Assembly (NCBI GenBank): GCA_017962495.1
Contig: JAGCVH010000030.1
Location: 1-64,000 of the forward strand
Length of the DNA: 64,000 bases
Reading direction: 5' to 3'
From: Bacteroidaceae bacterium
Lineage (GTDB): Bacteria; Bacteroidota; Bacteroidia; Bacteroidales; Bacteroidaceae
The first letter of the stretch is position 1. Every line of letters begins with the position of its first letter. A program made the position numbers and the translations under genes. A model generated the notes under the pieces. That model was not told where the DNA came from, ran no database searches, and was given only the letters and a program-made list of their open reading frames with translations. Below are positions 28,042 to 36,461 of this stretch, piece by piece.

Positions 28042-29954
28042 GGAGGTTACTGAGTCTTCTTTTTGCGTGGGTAAGTCTGGCACTTTTTGCTCAGAACCCA
28101 TACACTATCTACCCCGTTCCTCATCAGCAGGAACTGACAGGTGGCGTCGCAAACGTTACCAAGCAAGTGATTATCGTTGCTGAAACAGGCATCGATGCTC
28201 CTACTATTGCTCGCGCGATGGAGATCGTGGTGGAGCATGGGATGACAGCTGTCGTTACTGACCGCATACGTAAAGGGGAGACCAATCTGCTGTTGGGAGT
28301 CAACGGCTCTCGTGGAGTCGCCGACAAACAGGTTGGCCGTCTGAAATTGCAACGCGATGTCTTCGCTTTGCCTAAGTACGACCGTCATATCCTAAGCATC
28401 TCTGCCGACAAACGTGGAACGGCTCAAATTGTGGCTGTAGGCGAGAACACCGATGCCACATTCTGTGCCTTGGCCACCTTGGAACAGATATTTGACCTGG
28501 GACAAAAGACTCTTCCCTGCGTTACATTTTATGACTATGCCGACATTCAGAATCGTGGAATCATAGAGGGCTATTACGGTGTTCCCTATTCGGCGGAGGT
28601 GACTAAAGACCTCTTCCGCTTTATGGCTCGCTATAAGATGAACACCTATATGTATGGTGCCAAGTCAGACCCCTATCATTCGCGTTACTGGGCAGAACCT
28701 TATCCTACAGAAATAACTCCTGAACAAAAGCGCATTGGCTATCTCTCACAAGAGATGTTACGCAGCATCACTTCTGTGGCCCATGCGACTAAGGTCAATT
28801 TCATCTGGGCAATACATCCAGGAACAGCTTTCGTAGATGAGAAGAAGCCTGAGACCATAGGTAACATCATGAAGAAGTTTGAGAGCATGTATGGGTTGGG
28901 TGTTCGCCAGTTTGGCGTTTTTGTCGATGACGTGGGTGTCCCTTCCGATGCGGCAATACTCAAGCTTGGAGCTGACAGACTAACGGAGCTTCAACAGCAG
29001 ATGGATGCAACGTGGAATCGTCCAGAGGCTACACCTGCTGACACGGTAAAGCCCTTGCACTATGTGCCTCAACTTTATGCTTACTCGTGGGTATCTGCCC
29101 AGCGTGCCAACGATTTCTTCCAAGCATTGAGCCACACACCTAATAAGGTAAACATTTATATAACCGGTGCCAATGTGTGGTCCGTTCCCAACAATTACGA
29201 CTTACGCATCGTCAAGAAGTCTCTGGGTCGTGATACCAGTTGGTGGTGGAACTATCCCTGCAACGACAACGATGTGACCAAGCTCTTTCCAATGGACATG
29301 TATGCCAATTTCCGTGATGAAACTCACATCGACAACCTTGCACACCTCGTTCCAGACCTGACAGGAACTAACACTCTCATCATCAATCCTATGCAGCAGG
29401 GAGAGGTTTCTAAGATCGCTCTCTTTAGTGTGGCAGATTACACTTGGAATCAAGCCGGCTTCAACAATCAGCAGAGTTGGGAGGCGGCCTTGCCCGCAGT
29501 GGTGGGAGAGAAGTATGCCTCTGCCTTGCGTAAGATAGCCCCTTACTTGCGTTACTACGACGCCGATGCTACGTCGTATCTTATAGAGAATTATAAGCGC
29601 GGTGCCACTAACGGGAATCCTAATCCACGTGCTCTTATAGCAGAGATGCAAAGGGTGGAGGAGGGTTGTCAGGTCTTGAAGACTATGCAATCGTCATCCA
29701 ATGCCAGCGATGTCCTTTTTTATGAGGACGTGCGTCCTTGGTTGCTCAAACTTGAAGCTATGGCTCATGAGACGATACAGCGACTGCAGGGGGAATTGGA
29801 TGTAGAGGCAGTTGACCTGGAAAGTGATGAACGATTCCAGTTTGAAATCCTTACTGGACTGGGCAATGAGATAGCCTTGTCGGTACGCACGGCAGAGCCT
29901 TCGGGTCAAGTTTTGCGTCCATTCATCGACTGGCTAAGGAAAGAGAAAAAATGA
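28038..29954 (+). CDS. GH84 beta-N-acetylglucosaminidase (O-GlcNAcase-like)
   Basis: A 638-residue secreted glycoside hydrolase. After a signal peptide (about 1-20, ending LFAQN) comes a GH20b-like N-terminal domain (about 20-165). The catalytic GH84 barrel (about 170-460) begins NRGIIEGYYGVPYS. The paired catalytic aspartates are Asp297-Asp298 in FGVFVDDVG, equivalent to the Asp pair of Bacteroides GH84 enzymes. SWWWNYPCNDND and NPMQQGEVSKIALFSVADY are further family signatures. It removes terminal beta-GlcNAc by substrate-assisted catalysis, probably from host glycoproteins or peptidoglycan fragments. It overlaps the EEP gene (ATGA), an unusual pairing of nuclease-like and glycosidase activities. 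Confidence 0.93.
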   Translation: MRRLLSLLFAWVSLALFAQNPYTIYPVPHQQELTGGVANVTKQVIIVAETGIDAPTIARAMEIVVEHGMTAVVTDRIRKGETNLLLGVNGSRGVADKQVGRLKLQRDVFALPKYDRHILSISADKRGTAQIVAVGENTDATFCALATLEQIFDLGQKTLPCVTFYDYADIQNRGIIEGYYGVPYSAEVTKDLFRFMARYKMNTYMYGAKSDPYHSRYWAEPYPTEITPEQKRIGYLSQEMLRSITSVAHATKVNFIWAIHPGTAFVDEKKPETIGNIMKKFESMYGLGVRQFGVFVDDVGVPSDAAILKLGADRLTELQQQMDATWNRPEATPADTVKPLHYVPQLYAYSWVSAQRANDFFQALSHTPNKVNIYITGANVWSVPNNYDLRIVKKSLGRDTSWWWNYPCNDNDVTKLFPMDMYANFRDETHIDNLAHLVPDLTGTNTLIINPMQQGEVSKIALFSVADYTWNQAGFNNQQSWEAALPAVVGEKYASALRKIAPYLRYYDADATSYLIENYKRGATNGNPNPRALIAEMQRVEEGCQVLKTMQSSSNASDVLFYEDVRPWLLKLEAMAHETIQRLQGELDVEAVDLESDERFQFEILTGLGNEIALSVRTAEPSGQVLRPFIDWLRKEKK

Positions 29955-29993
29955 GATAATAACATATTACCGTTTAATTAATTCATTATTATT

Positions 29994-30992
29994 ATGACAA
30001 GTTACAAAGAACTGGGACTGGTGAACACCCGTGAAATGTTCGCCAAGGCTGTTAAGGGAGGTTATGCAATTCCCGCCTTCAACTTCAACACTATGGAACA
30101 GATGCAGGCTATCGTTCAGGCAGCTGTTGAGACAAAGTCTCCCGTTATTATGCAGGTAAGCAAGGGTGCTCGTGCATATGCCAACGGTACCATCCTGCGT
30201 TATATGGCTCAGGGTGCTGTGGAGTATGCTAAGGAACTGGGTTGCCCCAATCCTCAGATTGCTTTACACCTCGACCACGGTGATAGCTTCGAAATCTGTA
30301 AGGAGTGCATCGATAATGGTTTCTCTAGTGTTATGTTCGATGGTAGCGCTCTGCCTTATGAGGAGAACATCGCTATCACGAAGAAGGTTGCTGAGTACGC
30401 TCACGCTCATGACGTAACAGTTGAGGCTGAGCTCGGTGTGTTGGCAGTTGTTGAGGATGAGGTCGCAAGTGAGGTTTCTCACTACACGAAACCTGAAGAG
30501 GTTGAAGATTTCTCGAAGCGTAGCGGTTGCGACAGCTTGGCTATCTCCATTGGTACCAGCCACGGTGCATACAAGTTTACTCCTGATCAGTGCACCCGCG
30601 ACCCGAAGACGGGTAAGCTCGTTCCTCCTCCATTGGCATTCGACATCCTGCACGAGATAGAGAAGCGCATCCCTGGTTTCCCCATCGTTCTCCACGGATC
30701 AAGTTCTGTTCCTCAGGACGAGGTAGATACCATCAACCAGTATGGTGGTAAGTTGCCCGATGCTGTTGGTATTCCCGAGGAGCAACTGCGTGAGGCTTCT
30801 AAGAGTGCCGTTTGCAAGATTAACATTGACTCAGACTCTCGTTTGGCTATGACTGCTGCCATTCGTAAGCATCTGGCTGAGAATCCCAGCCACTTCGATC
30901 CTCGTCAGTATCTGAAGCCCGCTCGCGAGAATATGAAGAAGATGTACATCCATAAGATTGTGAATGTGCTCGGAAGTGACAACAAACTCTAA
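29994..30992 (+). CDS. fbaA: Class II fructose-bisphosphate aldolase
   Basis: Zinc-dependent cleavage of fructose 1,6-bisphosphate to triose phosphates in glycolysis and gluconeogenesis. The 332-residue protein carries the class II signatures: FNFNTMEQMQAIVQAA at the N-terminus, the catalytic/metal LHLDHGDS (His92, Asp94, His95), VMFDGSALPYEENI, and VTVEAELG. A substrate-loop region follows with SIGTSHGAYKF and FPIVLHGSSSVP. It is 39 bp after the GH84 stop and is followed by a strong terminator. It may have its own promoter, as AT-rich sequence precedes it. Confidence 0.97.
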   Translation: MTSYKELGLVNTREMFAKAVKGGYAIPAFNFNTMEQMQAIVQAAVETKSPVIMQVSKGARAYANGTILRYMAQGAVEYAKELGCPNPQIALHLDHGDSFEICKECIDNGFSSVMFDGSALPYEENIAITKKVAEYAHAHDVTVEAELGVLAVVEDEVASEVSHYTKPEEVEDFSKRSGCDSLAISIGTSHGAYKFTPDQCTRDPKTGKLVPPPLAFDILHEIEKRIPGFPIVLHGSSSVPQDEVDTINQYGGKLPDAVGIPEEQLREASKSAVCKINIDSDSRLAMTAAIRKHLAENPSHFDPRQYLKPARENMKKMYIHKIVNVLGSDNKL

Positions 30993-31014
30993 TAGATAAC
31001 TGTTAGAAACGAAG

Positions 31015-31048
31015 GAGGCGTACATCCATCTGGGTGTACGCCTCTTTT
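31015..31048 (+). terminator. Terminator of fbaA
   Basis: The perfect 10-bp stem GAGGCGTACA (31015-31024) / TGTACGCCTC (31035-31044) is followed by four T residues. Confidence 0.9.
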
Positions 31049-31052
31049 CGTG

Positions 31053-31124
<72 letters not shown>

Positions 31125-31145
31125 ATCGTCTATAAACTTGTTTTC

Positions 31146-32210
31146 TTACTGTTCCAACTTCTTTACCCCTCCATTCTCTTGATAGAAAGTCACTCGTGTA
31201 GTCGGTCGCTTGTCGAAGAGAATGTCGCTTAGGATTTCCGTCGTTCCGAATTGGCCCATACTACATTCGAGGCTTGCATAAGAATGATTGAGGTCGAAGA
31301 CGGAAATGGTTTCACGCGCAGGTACATTATAATATATGCCGCGTTCCATCTTGGTTTTCTTCTTATCTGTTTCGGGATTCTCTTCGATGGCAGGTAAATT
31401 GCCGTTATTCTTAATGCTGATGTAAACAGGTTGGCCAGACAGGTCATCCTTATCCACTACTCCTGAATATTGAGAGAAGCGGAAAAGAATCTCTCTCTCA
31501 GTCTCCTTTGAAGGCAGATAGTTGAATGAAAATACTTCGGTACTTGTCTGTTTGCTTCCGCTAAATAGTTGCGAGAGGGCACGGTCCTGTATATCGAGTT
31601 GATCCAGCATCAGTTTGAGCTGAGCCCCGTCCTTGGGAGTATTGTCGGCCTCTCCACGCACCAAAGCATTGCGACTTTCACGTATATCGTATATCTCTTG
31701 TGCACAAAGCTCTGCTAACTTCGCCGTGCTGCCTGCCGACAACATCTCCTGATTCATGTATTGCTTGGGGTTCAAGGCAGCAGTTGCAGGTGTGCCTTGT
31801 GGTATGGCAGGAAGTATTGTTTCCTCTGCTTCGGCGTTTATGCTCAACAGAATGCCGTCGCGTGTTAGGCCTACCAATGGTGCAACGGTTTTACTCTTAA
31901 CTTTTACATTATAGGCCTTCGCTTTGTCGGGTATTCCGTATGGTTCCAGTGTTATGCTCTTGATGATCCATGTGGTATTGGACTCTGTAGGCACATCTTT
32001 CAGTCGAAGGTAACGGAAGGCATATTTGTTAAGTTCTCCCGGTGTGACTACTGCCTTTTCTGCTACCACGGTGATGCGAAGGGCTGTTTGTGGAAGGAAG
32101 TAGTTTACCCCATCGAGCGTACTGCCTGGTACGAAGTTTCCAACTTCTGTTTGTGCTTTTGAGAAAGTGCATGCCAGCATCATGCCGACAATAAATAATG
32201 TCCTTTTCAT
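31146..32210 (-). CDS. DUF4831 family exported protein
   Basis: A 354-residue protein with a signal peptide (about 1-19, ending SKAQT). The sequence matches my memory of DUF4831, a Bacteroidales family of unknown function, for example 'VPGSTLDGVNYFLPQTALRI' and a C-terminal NVPARETISVFDLN region. It is beta-rich with no recognisable catalytic motif. The gene starts 4 bp after the nnrD stop, so the two are almost certainly co-transcribed. Confidence 0.8.
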   Translation of the reverse strand: MKRTLFIVGMMLACTFSKAQTEVGNFVPGSTLDGVNYFLPQTALRITVVAEKAVVTPGELNKYAFRYLRLKDVPTESNTTWIIKSITLEPYGIPDKAKAYNVKVKSKTVAPLVGLTRDGILLSINAEAEETILPAIPQGTPATAALNPKQYMNQEMLSAGSTAKLAELCAQEIYDIRESRNALVRGEADNTPKDGAQLKLMLDQLDIQDRALSQLFSGSKQTSTEVFSFNYLPSKETEREILFRFSQYSGVVDKDDLSGQPVYISIKNNGNLPAIEENPETDKKKTKMERGIYYNVPARETISVFDLNHSYASLECSMGQFGTTEILSDILFDKRPTTRVTFYQENGGVKKLEQ

Positions 32211-32214
32211 ATCT

Positions 32215-33018
32215 TTATGTATTCAGTTTCTTAAATGCATCCGGCATATGGCGGATAATATCTCGTGCAATCATGCAACTTTCGCCCATTTCATCGGAAG
32301 AAAAGTCTCCTGCCGTCCCATGTATCCATACTCCCATAAGTGCCGACTCGTGAGGGGTATAACCTTGTGCCAGCAACCCCGTGATAATACCTGTCAACAC
32401 ATCACCGCTACCAGCAGTAGCCATACCTGAATTACCGACATTCAAACGATATATTTCACCCTTTGGAGAGCAGACGTGTGTGGGATGTCCTTTCAATACG
32501 ATATAGGTTTCGTGTTTAATGGCGAAGGAAGACACTTCTTCAAGACTATTGCCTCCGATAAGCCTTTCCGCTTCTTTGGGGTGAGGCGTCAAGATACTTC
32601 CTTTGGGTACATTATCCAACCAGTCTGGCTTCTGAGCCAACATGTTAATTGCATCGGCATCAATGACCATGGGCATCTGGGTGTGTAGTAATACGTCATC
32701 CAAAAGGTCAAAGTTCATGCCTAAGCCTGGTCCTATTCCAATGGCATTGTAATAAGTATCCCACTCGCGGTTGGTCTTCAGGATAGCTTCAGGTACTGTG
32801 ATTTGCAGGATATCGTGATTCTCTTCTGCTGTCAGGACGGATAGTTTGCCAATACCACTTCGCAGACATGCTTCGGAAGCTAGAATGGCAGCACCTGCCA
32901 TGCCTTTATTTCCTGCTACAAGCAAAGCATAGCCAAATGTTCCCTTATGCCCGTCAACGGGGCGTGGATGAAGCATTTTTTGCACGTCGTCGAATCGAAT
33001 CTCTTCAATGTTCTGCAT
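32215..33018 (-). CDS. nnrD: ADP-dependent NAD(P)H-hydrate dehydratase (NnrD domain only)
   Basis: Repairs damaged, hydrated NAD(P)H by ADP-dependent dehydration. The 267-residue protein is the YjeF C-terminal (ribokinase-like) domain, with GNKGMAGAAILASEACLRSG, IDADAINMLAQ, LTPHPKEAERL and the catalytic-loop motif AGSGDVLTGIITGLLAQG. The epimerase (NnrE) half usually fused in bacteria is missing here. ATG 33018 is preferred to GTG 33021. The -7 box ends only 8 nt upstream, so the mRNA may be leaderless. The DUF4831 gene follows 4 bp after the stop. Confidence 0.92.
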   Translation of the reverse strand: MQNIEEIRFDDVQKMLHPRPVDGHKGTFGYALLVAGNKGMAGAAILASEACLRSGIGKLSVLTAEENHDILQITVPEAILKTNREWDTYYNAIGIGPGLGMNFDLLDDVLLHTQMPMVIDADAINMLAQKPDWLDNVPKGSILTPHPKEAERLIGGNSLEEVSSFAIKHETYIVLKGHPTHVCSPKGEIYRLNVGNSGMATAGSGDVLTGIITGLLAQGYTPHESALMGVWIHGTAGDFSSDEMGESCMIARDIIRHMPDAFKKLNT

Positions 33019-33026
33019 CACGGACG

Positions 33027-33034
33027 CAAAGTTA
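33027..33034 (-). promoter_or_regulatory. -7 box of nnrD promoter (leaderless configuration)
   Basis: The - strand reads TAACTTTG followed by CGTCCGTG and then the ATG at 33018. With a start site 5-8 nt past the box, transcription would begin at or next to the start codon. Confidence 0.6.
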
Positions 33035-33099
33035 AGGATTTAAGTTGACTTTGCATTTAATTTTTAGTTTTTAATTCTTAATTTTTCATTTATTTATAG

Positions 33100-33189
33100 T
33101 ATCTTTGCCCATAAAAGCGAAAATAAGATGCCCCTCGGCATAAAAAACGATGCTTCGTTTTGTTCTGCCCTCGGTTTTCATTATCTTTG
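33100..33189 (+). promoter_or_regulatory. Tandem promoters of hpt
   Basis: Two -7 boxes TATCTTTG occur at 33100-33107 and 33182-33189. Each is followed by near-identical sequence GCC(C/A)ATAAAA, so one looks like a duplicate of the other. The nearer one lies 17 bp before the hpt ATG at 33207 and overlaps the upstream in-frame ATG at 33150, whose frame it interrupts as a coding candidate. Confidence 0.65.
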
Positions 33190-33206
33190 CCAATAAAAAC
33201 TCATTT

Positions 33207-33746
33207 ATGGACAATATCATTAAGGTTAAGGACAAGAGTTTTACCGTTTCCATTCCGTCTGACCGAATTCAGGCAGAAGTGAAACGTGTGGCTGAGCAGA
33301 TTAACAAGGATTATGAAGGGCAGTCCCCCATTTTCTTGGCAGTGTTGAATGGTTCATTTGTCTTTGCTGCAGATCTCCTGCGTGAAGTTACCTTGCCTTG
33401 TGAAGTGTCGTTTGTTCGTTTGGCTTCTTATCAAGGTGTAAGTACAACGGGGCAGATACGCGAGATTATGGGCCTGAACCTTGATATTACGGGACGTCCC
33501 ATCATCATTGTCGAGGATATTGTCGATACGGGTCTAACGATGGCACACATGCTTGAGACACTGAAGACACACAACCCCTCGAGTATCGACATTTGCACTC
33601 TTTTGCTGAAGCCAGGCAAGTTGCAGGTGGACCTCGACATCCGTTACTGCTGTCTCCAGATACCCAATGACTTTATCGTGGGCTATGGACTCGATTATGA
33701 TGGGTTCGGACGCAACACAAAAGACATCTACACGCTTTGTAATTAA
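33207..33746 (+). CDS. hpt: Hypoxanthine phosphoribosyltransferase
   Basis: Purine salvage: transfers phosphoribose from PRPP to hypoxanthine (and guanine). The 179-residue protein has the normal length when started at ATG 33207; an in-frame ATG at 33150 lies upstream of the promoter. The PRPP-binding motif is IIIVEDIVDTGLTM. FLAVLNGSFVFAADLLRE and the C-terminal FIVGYGLDYDGFGRN, which contacts the purine, are also present. It precedes adk by 22 bp, giving a purine salvage pair. Confidence 0.95.
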   Translation: MDNIIKVKDKSFTVSIPSDRIQAEVKRVAEQINKDYEGQSPIFLAVLNGSFVFAADLLREVTLPCEVSFVRLASYQGVSTTGQIREIMGLNLDITGRPIIIVEDIVDTGLTMAHMLETLKTHNPSSIDICTLLLKPGKLQVDLDIRYCCLQIPNDFIVGYGLDYDGFGRNTKDIYTLCN

Positions 33747-33768
33747 GAATTGAGTAATAAGGAATAAT

Positions 33769-34341
33769 ATGAAAAACATCATTATCTTTGGTGCACCCGG
33801 TAGTGGAAAGGGTACATACAGTGATGCCATTGTGGAGCGCTATGGCATGAATCACATTAGCACGGGTGACACCCTGCGCAATGAAATTAAGAATGGAACG
33901 GAAGTAGGTAAACTTGCCAAGGAACTCATCGACAAGGGTCAACTCATCCCAGATGAACTGATGATAAAGATTCTTGCGAACACCTATGATCGTTTGCCAC
34001 AGGGCTTAGGCGTCATCTTCGATGGATTCCCGCGCACTATTGCTCAGGCGGAGGCATTAAAGCAGATGCTTGCAGAACGTCATCACGAGATGGGCGTGAT
34101 GATAGAACTGATTGTGGACGAAGAAACATTGATGGAACGCTTGTTACGCCGCGCACAGATAGAAGGTCGTGCCGATGATAATGCAGAGACAATCAAGAAG
34201 CGCTTTGAGGTTTATCACAATCAGACCGAACCGCTTGCGGCTTGGTTCGAGAAGGAAGGCATACGCCATACCTTCACTTGGGAGGGAAGCAAAGACCAGA
34301 TGTTGGCTAACATCTTTGCCTTCCTCGATACATTAAAATAA
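33769..34341 (+). CDS. adk: Adenylate kinase
   Basis: Interconverts ATP, ADP and AMP in the cytoplasm. The 190-residue protein has the P-loop GAPGSGKGT at 8-16, the AMP-binding STGDTLRNEI, FDGFPRTIAQAEAL and the short-lid form with RRAQIEGRADDN, lacking the zinc-finger lid of long adenylate kinases. It lies in a purine-related run, hpt-adk, followed 40 bp later by obg. Confidence 0.97.
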   Translation: MKNIIIFGAPGSGKGTYSDAIVERYGMNHISTGDTLRNEIKNGTEVGKLAKELIDKGQLIPDELMIKILANTYDRLPQGLGVIFDGFPRTIAQAEALKQMLAERHHEMGVMIELIVDEETLMERLLRRAQIEGRADDNAETIKKRFEVYHNQTEPLAAWFEKEGIRHTFTWEGSKDQMLANIFAFLDTLK

Positions 34342-34381
34342 TTGTGAGTTAGGCTCGATAATTGTAACCCCGTACTGACAT

Positions 34382-35554
34382 ATGGAAAGCAATTTTGTTG
34401 ATTACGTCAAGATAGTTTGTCGCTCTGGCAAGGGCGGACGAGGTTCTATGCATATGCATAGAGCTAAGTACGTCCCTAATGGAGGACCTGATGGCGGTGA
34501 TGGAGGACGTGGAGGACACATCTATCTGCGGGGGAATCACAATTATTGGACATTGCTTCATCTCCGTTATGAGCGTCATGTCTTTGCCGGACATGGTGGA
34601 AATGGAGGCAAGAGTCGTAGCACGGGTGCCGATGGACAAGACCGCTATATTGATGTTCCTTGCGGTACTGTGGTTTATGATGCAGAGACGGGCGAATTCA
34701 TCTGTGATGTCAATGAAGACGGACAGGTGGTAATGCTATTGAAGGGTGGTCGAGGAGGATTGGGAAACTGGAACTTCCGCACGTCTACCAATCAGGCGCC
34801 TCGATATGCGCAGCCTGGCGAACCTATGCAAGAACGTACCGTTATTCTCGAACTCAAGCTCTTGGCCGATGTCGGTCTGGTTGGCTTTCCTAATGCAGGA
34901 AAGAGTACATTGCTCAGTTCGTTAAGTAGTGCCCGTCCCAAGATTGCCAACTATCCCTTTACCACGATGGAACCTTCGTTAGGTATCGTGGCTTATCGCG
35001 GCAATCAATCCTTCGTTATGGCTGATATTCCTGGTATCATCGAGGGCGCTTCTGAAGGACGTGGCTTGGGCTTGCGCTTCCTGCGGCATATCGAACGCAA
35101 CTCCTTGCTCTTGTTTATGGTTCCGGGCGATACTGACGACATTCGCAAAGAGTATGAAATATTGCTCAATGAAGTCAAAACCTTTAATCCCGACATGCTC
35201 GACAAACAGCGTGTGCTTGCTATTACGAAGAGTGATTTGTTGGATGACGAACTCATAGAGATGCTTAGCCACGACTTGCCAGATGACCTTCCACATGTAT
35301 TTATCTCAGCTGTTGCCAACCGTGGGTTGACGGAATTGAAGGATATTCTTTGGGAAGCCTTGAATAGTGAAAGCAACAAGTTGCAGGCTATCACCCACGA
35401 AGAGAAGATTGTGCATCGCAACAAGGACCTGAGTTATCTGCAACAGGAACTTGAGGATATGGGCGAGGACGAGGAGATAGTATTTATCGACGAGGATGAG
35501 ATTGAAGACGTGGAAGACCTCGAAGACTTCGAATACGAAGATATTGACGAATGA
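34382..35554 (+). CDS. obgE: GTPase Obg
   Basis: Essential GTPase linked to 50S ribosome assembly and stress control. The 390-residue protein has the glycine-rich OBG domain (about 1-160) with [15 protein letters not shown] and [16 protein letters not shown]. The G domain (about 160-335) shows G1 [12 protein letters not shown]3 [19 protein letters not shown] and G4 ITKSDLL. The C-terminal tail (about 355-390) is strongly acidic, mostly Glu/Asp. It overlaps pgeF by 4 nt (ATGA). Confidence 0.97.
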   Translation: MESNFVDYVKIVCRSGKGGRGSMHMHRAKYVPNGGPDGGDGGRGGHIYLRGNHNYWTLLHLRYERHVFAGHGGNGGKSRSTGADGQDRYIDVPCGTVVYDAETGEFICDVNEDGQVVMLLKGGRGGLGNWNFRTSTNQAPRYAQPGEPMQERTVILELKLLADVGLVGFPNAGKSTLLSSLSSARPKIANYPFTTMEPSLGIVAYRGNQSFVMADIPGIIEGASEGRGLGLRFLRHIERNSLLLFMVPGDTDDIRKEYEILLNEVKTFNPDMLDKQRVLAITKSDLLDDELIEMLSHDLPDDLPHVFISAVANRGLTELKDILWEALNSESNKLQAITHEEKIVHRNKDLSYLQQELEDMGEDEEIVFIDEDEIEDVEDLEDFEYEDIDE

Positions 35555-36189
35555 ACCTTTTTAGATACAAAACTCCCGATGGAATCGCGGCTTTTACTAC
35601 GGGCCGCGATTGCTGTGTTGAGATGCTGGGACTAAAGACAGAGGCGTTAGCTTTACCTCGCCAGACCCATTCTGACCACGTTTTGTGGATGCACGAAGCA
35701 GGTCGTCCCGAGGATACTGATGCTGTCATTACGGATGTTCCGGGTTTATGCGTCTGTGTGAAGACTGCCGATTGCATCCCCGTCCTTCTTTATGATAGGA
35801 AATGTCGGGTCGTAGCAGCAGCCCATGCCGGATGGAGAGGAACGGTATCGCGTATTGTTAGTAAGACGATTGCAAAGATGGGCGTTCCTCCGTCCGAACT
35901 TTCTGCTATCATCGGACCGGGTATCTCACAAGAAGCCTTTGAAGTGGGTGACGAGGTGTATGAACGTTTTCGTGAAGCGGGTTTCCCAATAGAAAGGATA
36001 GCAGTACGTAAGGTTAAGTGGCATCTCGATTTATGGCAAGCCAATCGTTGGTTGCTTGAGGAGGCAGGTGTCCTTGATATTCATGTGGCAGGAATGTGCA
36101 CATATAAGGATTCCGCCCGATTCTACAGCGCTCGTCGTGAGGGTATAGAAACTGGACGGAATATGAATGGGATTATGTTAATCCCTTAG
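35551..36189 (+). CDS. pgeF: PgeF/YfiH family multicopper-type oxidase-like protein
   Basis: Family proteins remove misincorporated residues from peptidoglycan precursors (E. coli YfiH) and include purine nucleoside phosphorylase activity in gut relatives. Putative zinc ligands are visible: His in [11 protein letters not shown], Cys in [10 protein letters not shown] and His in [26 protein letters not shown] and [15 protein letters not shown] are further signatures. At 212 residues it is about 30 shorter than E. coli YfiH; the missing part is the 'GGVS...SLNLG...NR' segment near the N-terminus. Translationally coupled to obg. Confidence 0.9.
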   Translation: MNLFRYKTPDGIAAFTTGRDCCVEMLGLKTEALALPRQTHSDHVLWMHEAGRPEDTDAVITDVPGLCVCVKTADCIPVLLYDRKCRVVAAAHAGWRGTVSRIVSKTIAKMGVPPSELSAIIGPGISQEAFEVGDEVYERFREAGFPIERIAVRKVKWHLDLWQANRWLLEEAGVLDIHVAGMCTYKDSARFYSARREGIETGRNMNGIMLIP

Positions 36190-36228
36190 GATTAAAGTTC
36201 AAAGTTGATCCTTCATCATAACGAAGGC

Positions 36229-36438
36229 TTATTTGTGTCGGTTAGAACGCGCTTTGCGTATGTCGGCCTTCTTCTTTGCCGAACCACTGCCATGAGCCCC
36301 CGTTACATATTGCTTCTTCTTAGCTTTTGAACGGACTTTGCCACCGGCGTTAGAGGTTTCTTTCTTTGTGCCTCCACCGCGGAATGTGATTCCATTCTGG
36401 ATAACGATATCAATGTCGTCGCCTGCAAACTTGTTCAT
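36229..36438 (-). CDS. Small, highly basic hypothetical protein
   Basis: A 69-residue protein not assignable to a family. The first 20 residues are mixed and include an acidic DDIDIV stretch. The remainder is very rich in Lys, Arg, Gly and Ser (GGKVRSKAKKKQYV, SAKKKADIRKARSN), which suggests nucleic acid or ribosome binding. It follows the AICAR transformylase gene by 23 bp on the same strand and has an AAAGGAAATAACGAGG-type purine-rich leader. The tight position makes a real gene likely; function unknown. Confidence 0.6.
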   Translation of the reverse strand: MNKFAGDDIDIVIQNGITFRGGGTKKETSNAGGKVRSKAKKKQYVTGAHGSGSAKKKADIRKARSNRHK

Positions 36439-36461
36439 GGTTCCTCGTTATTTCCTTTGAA

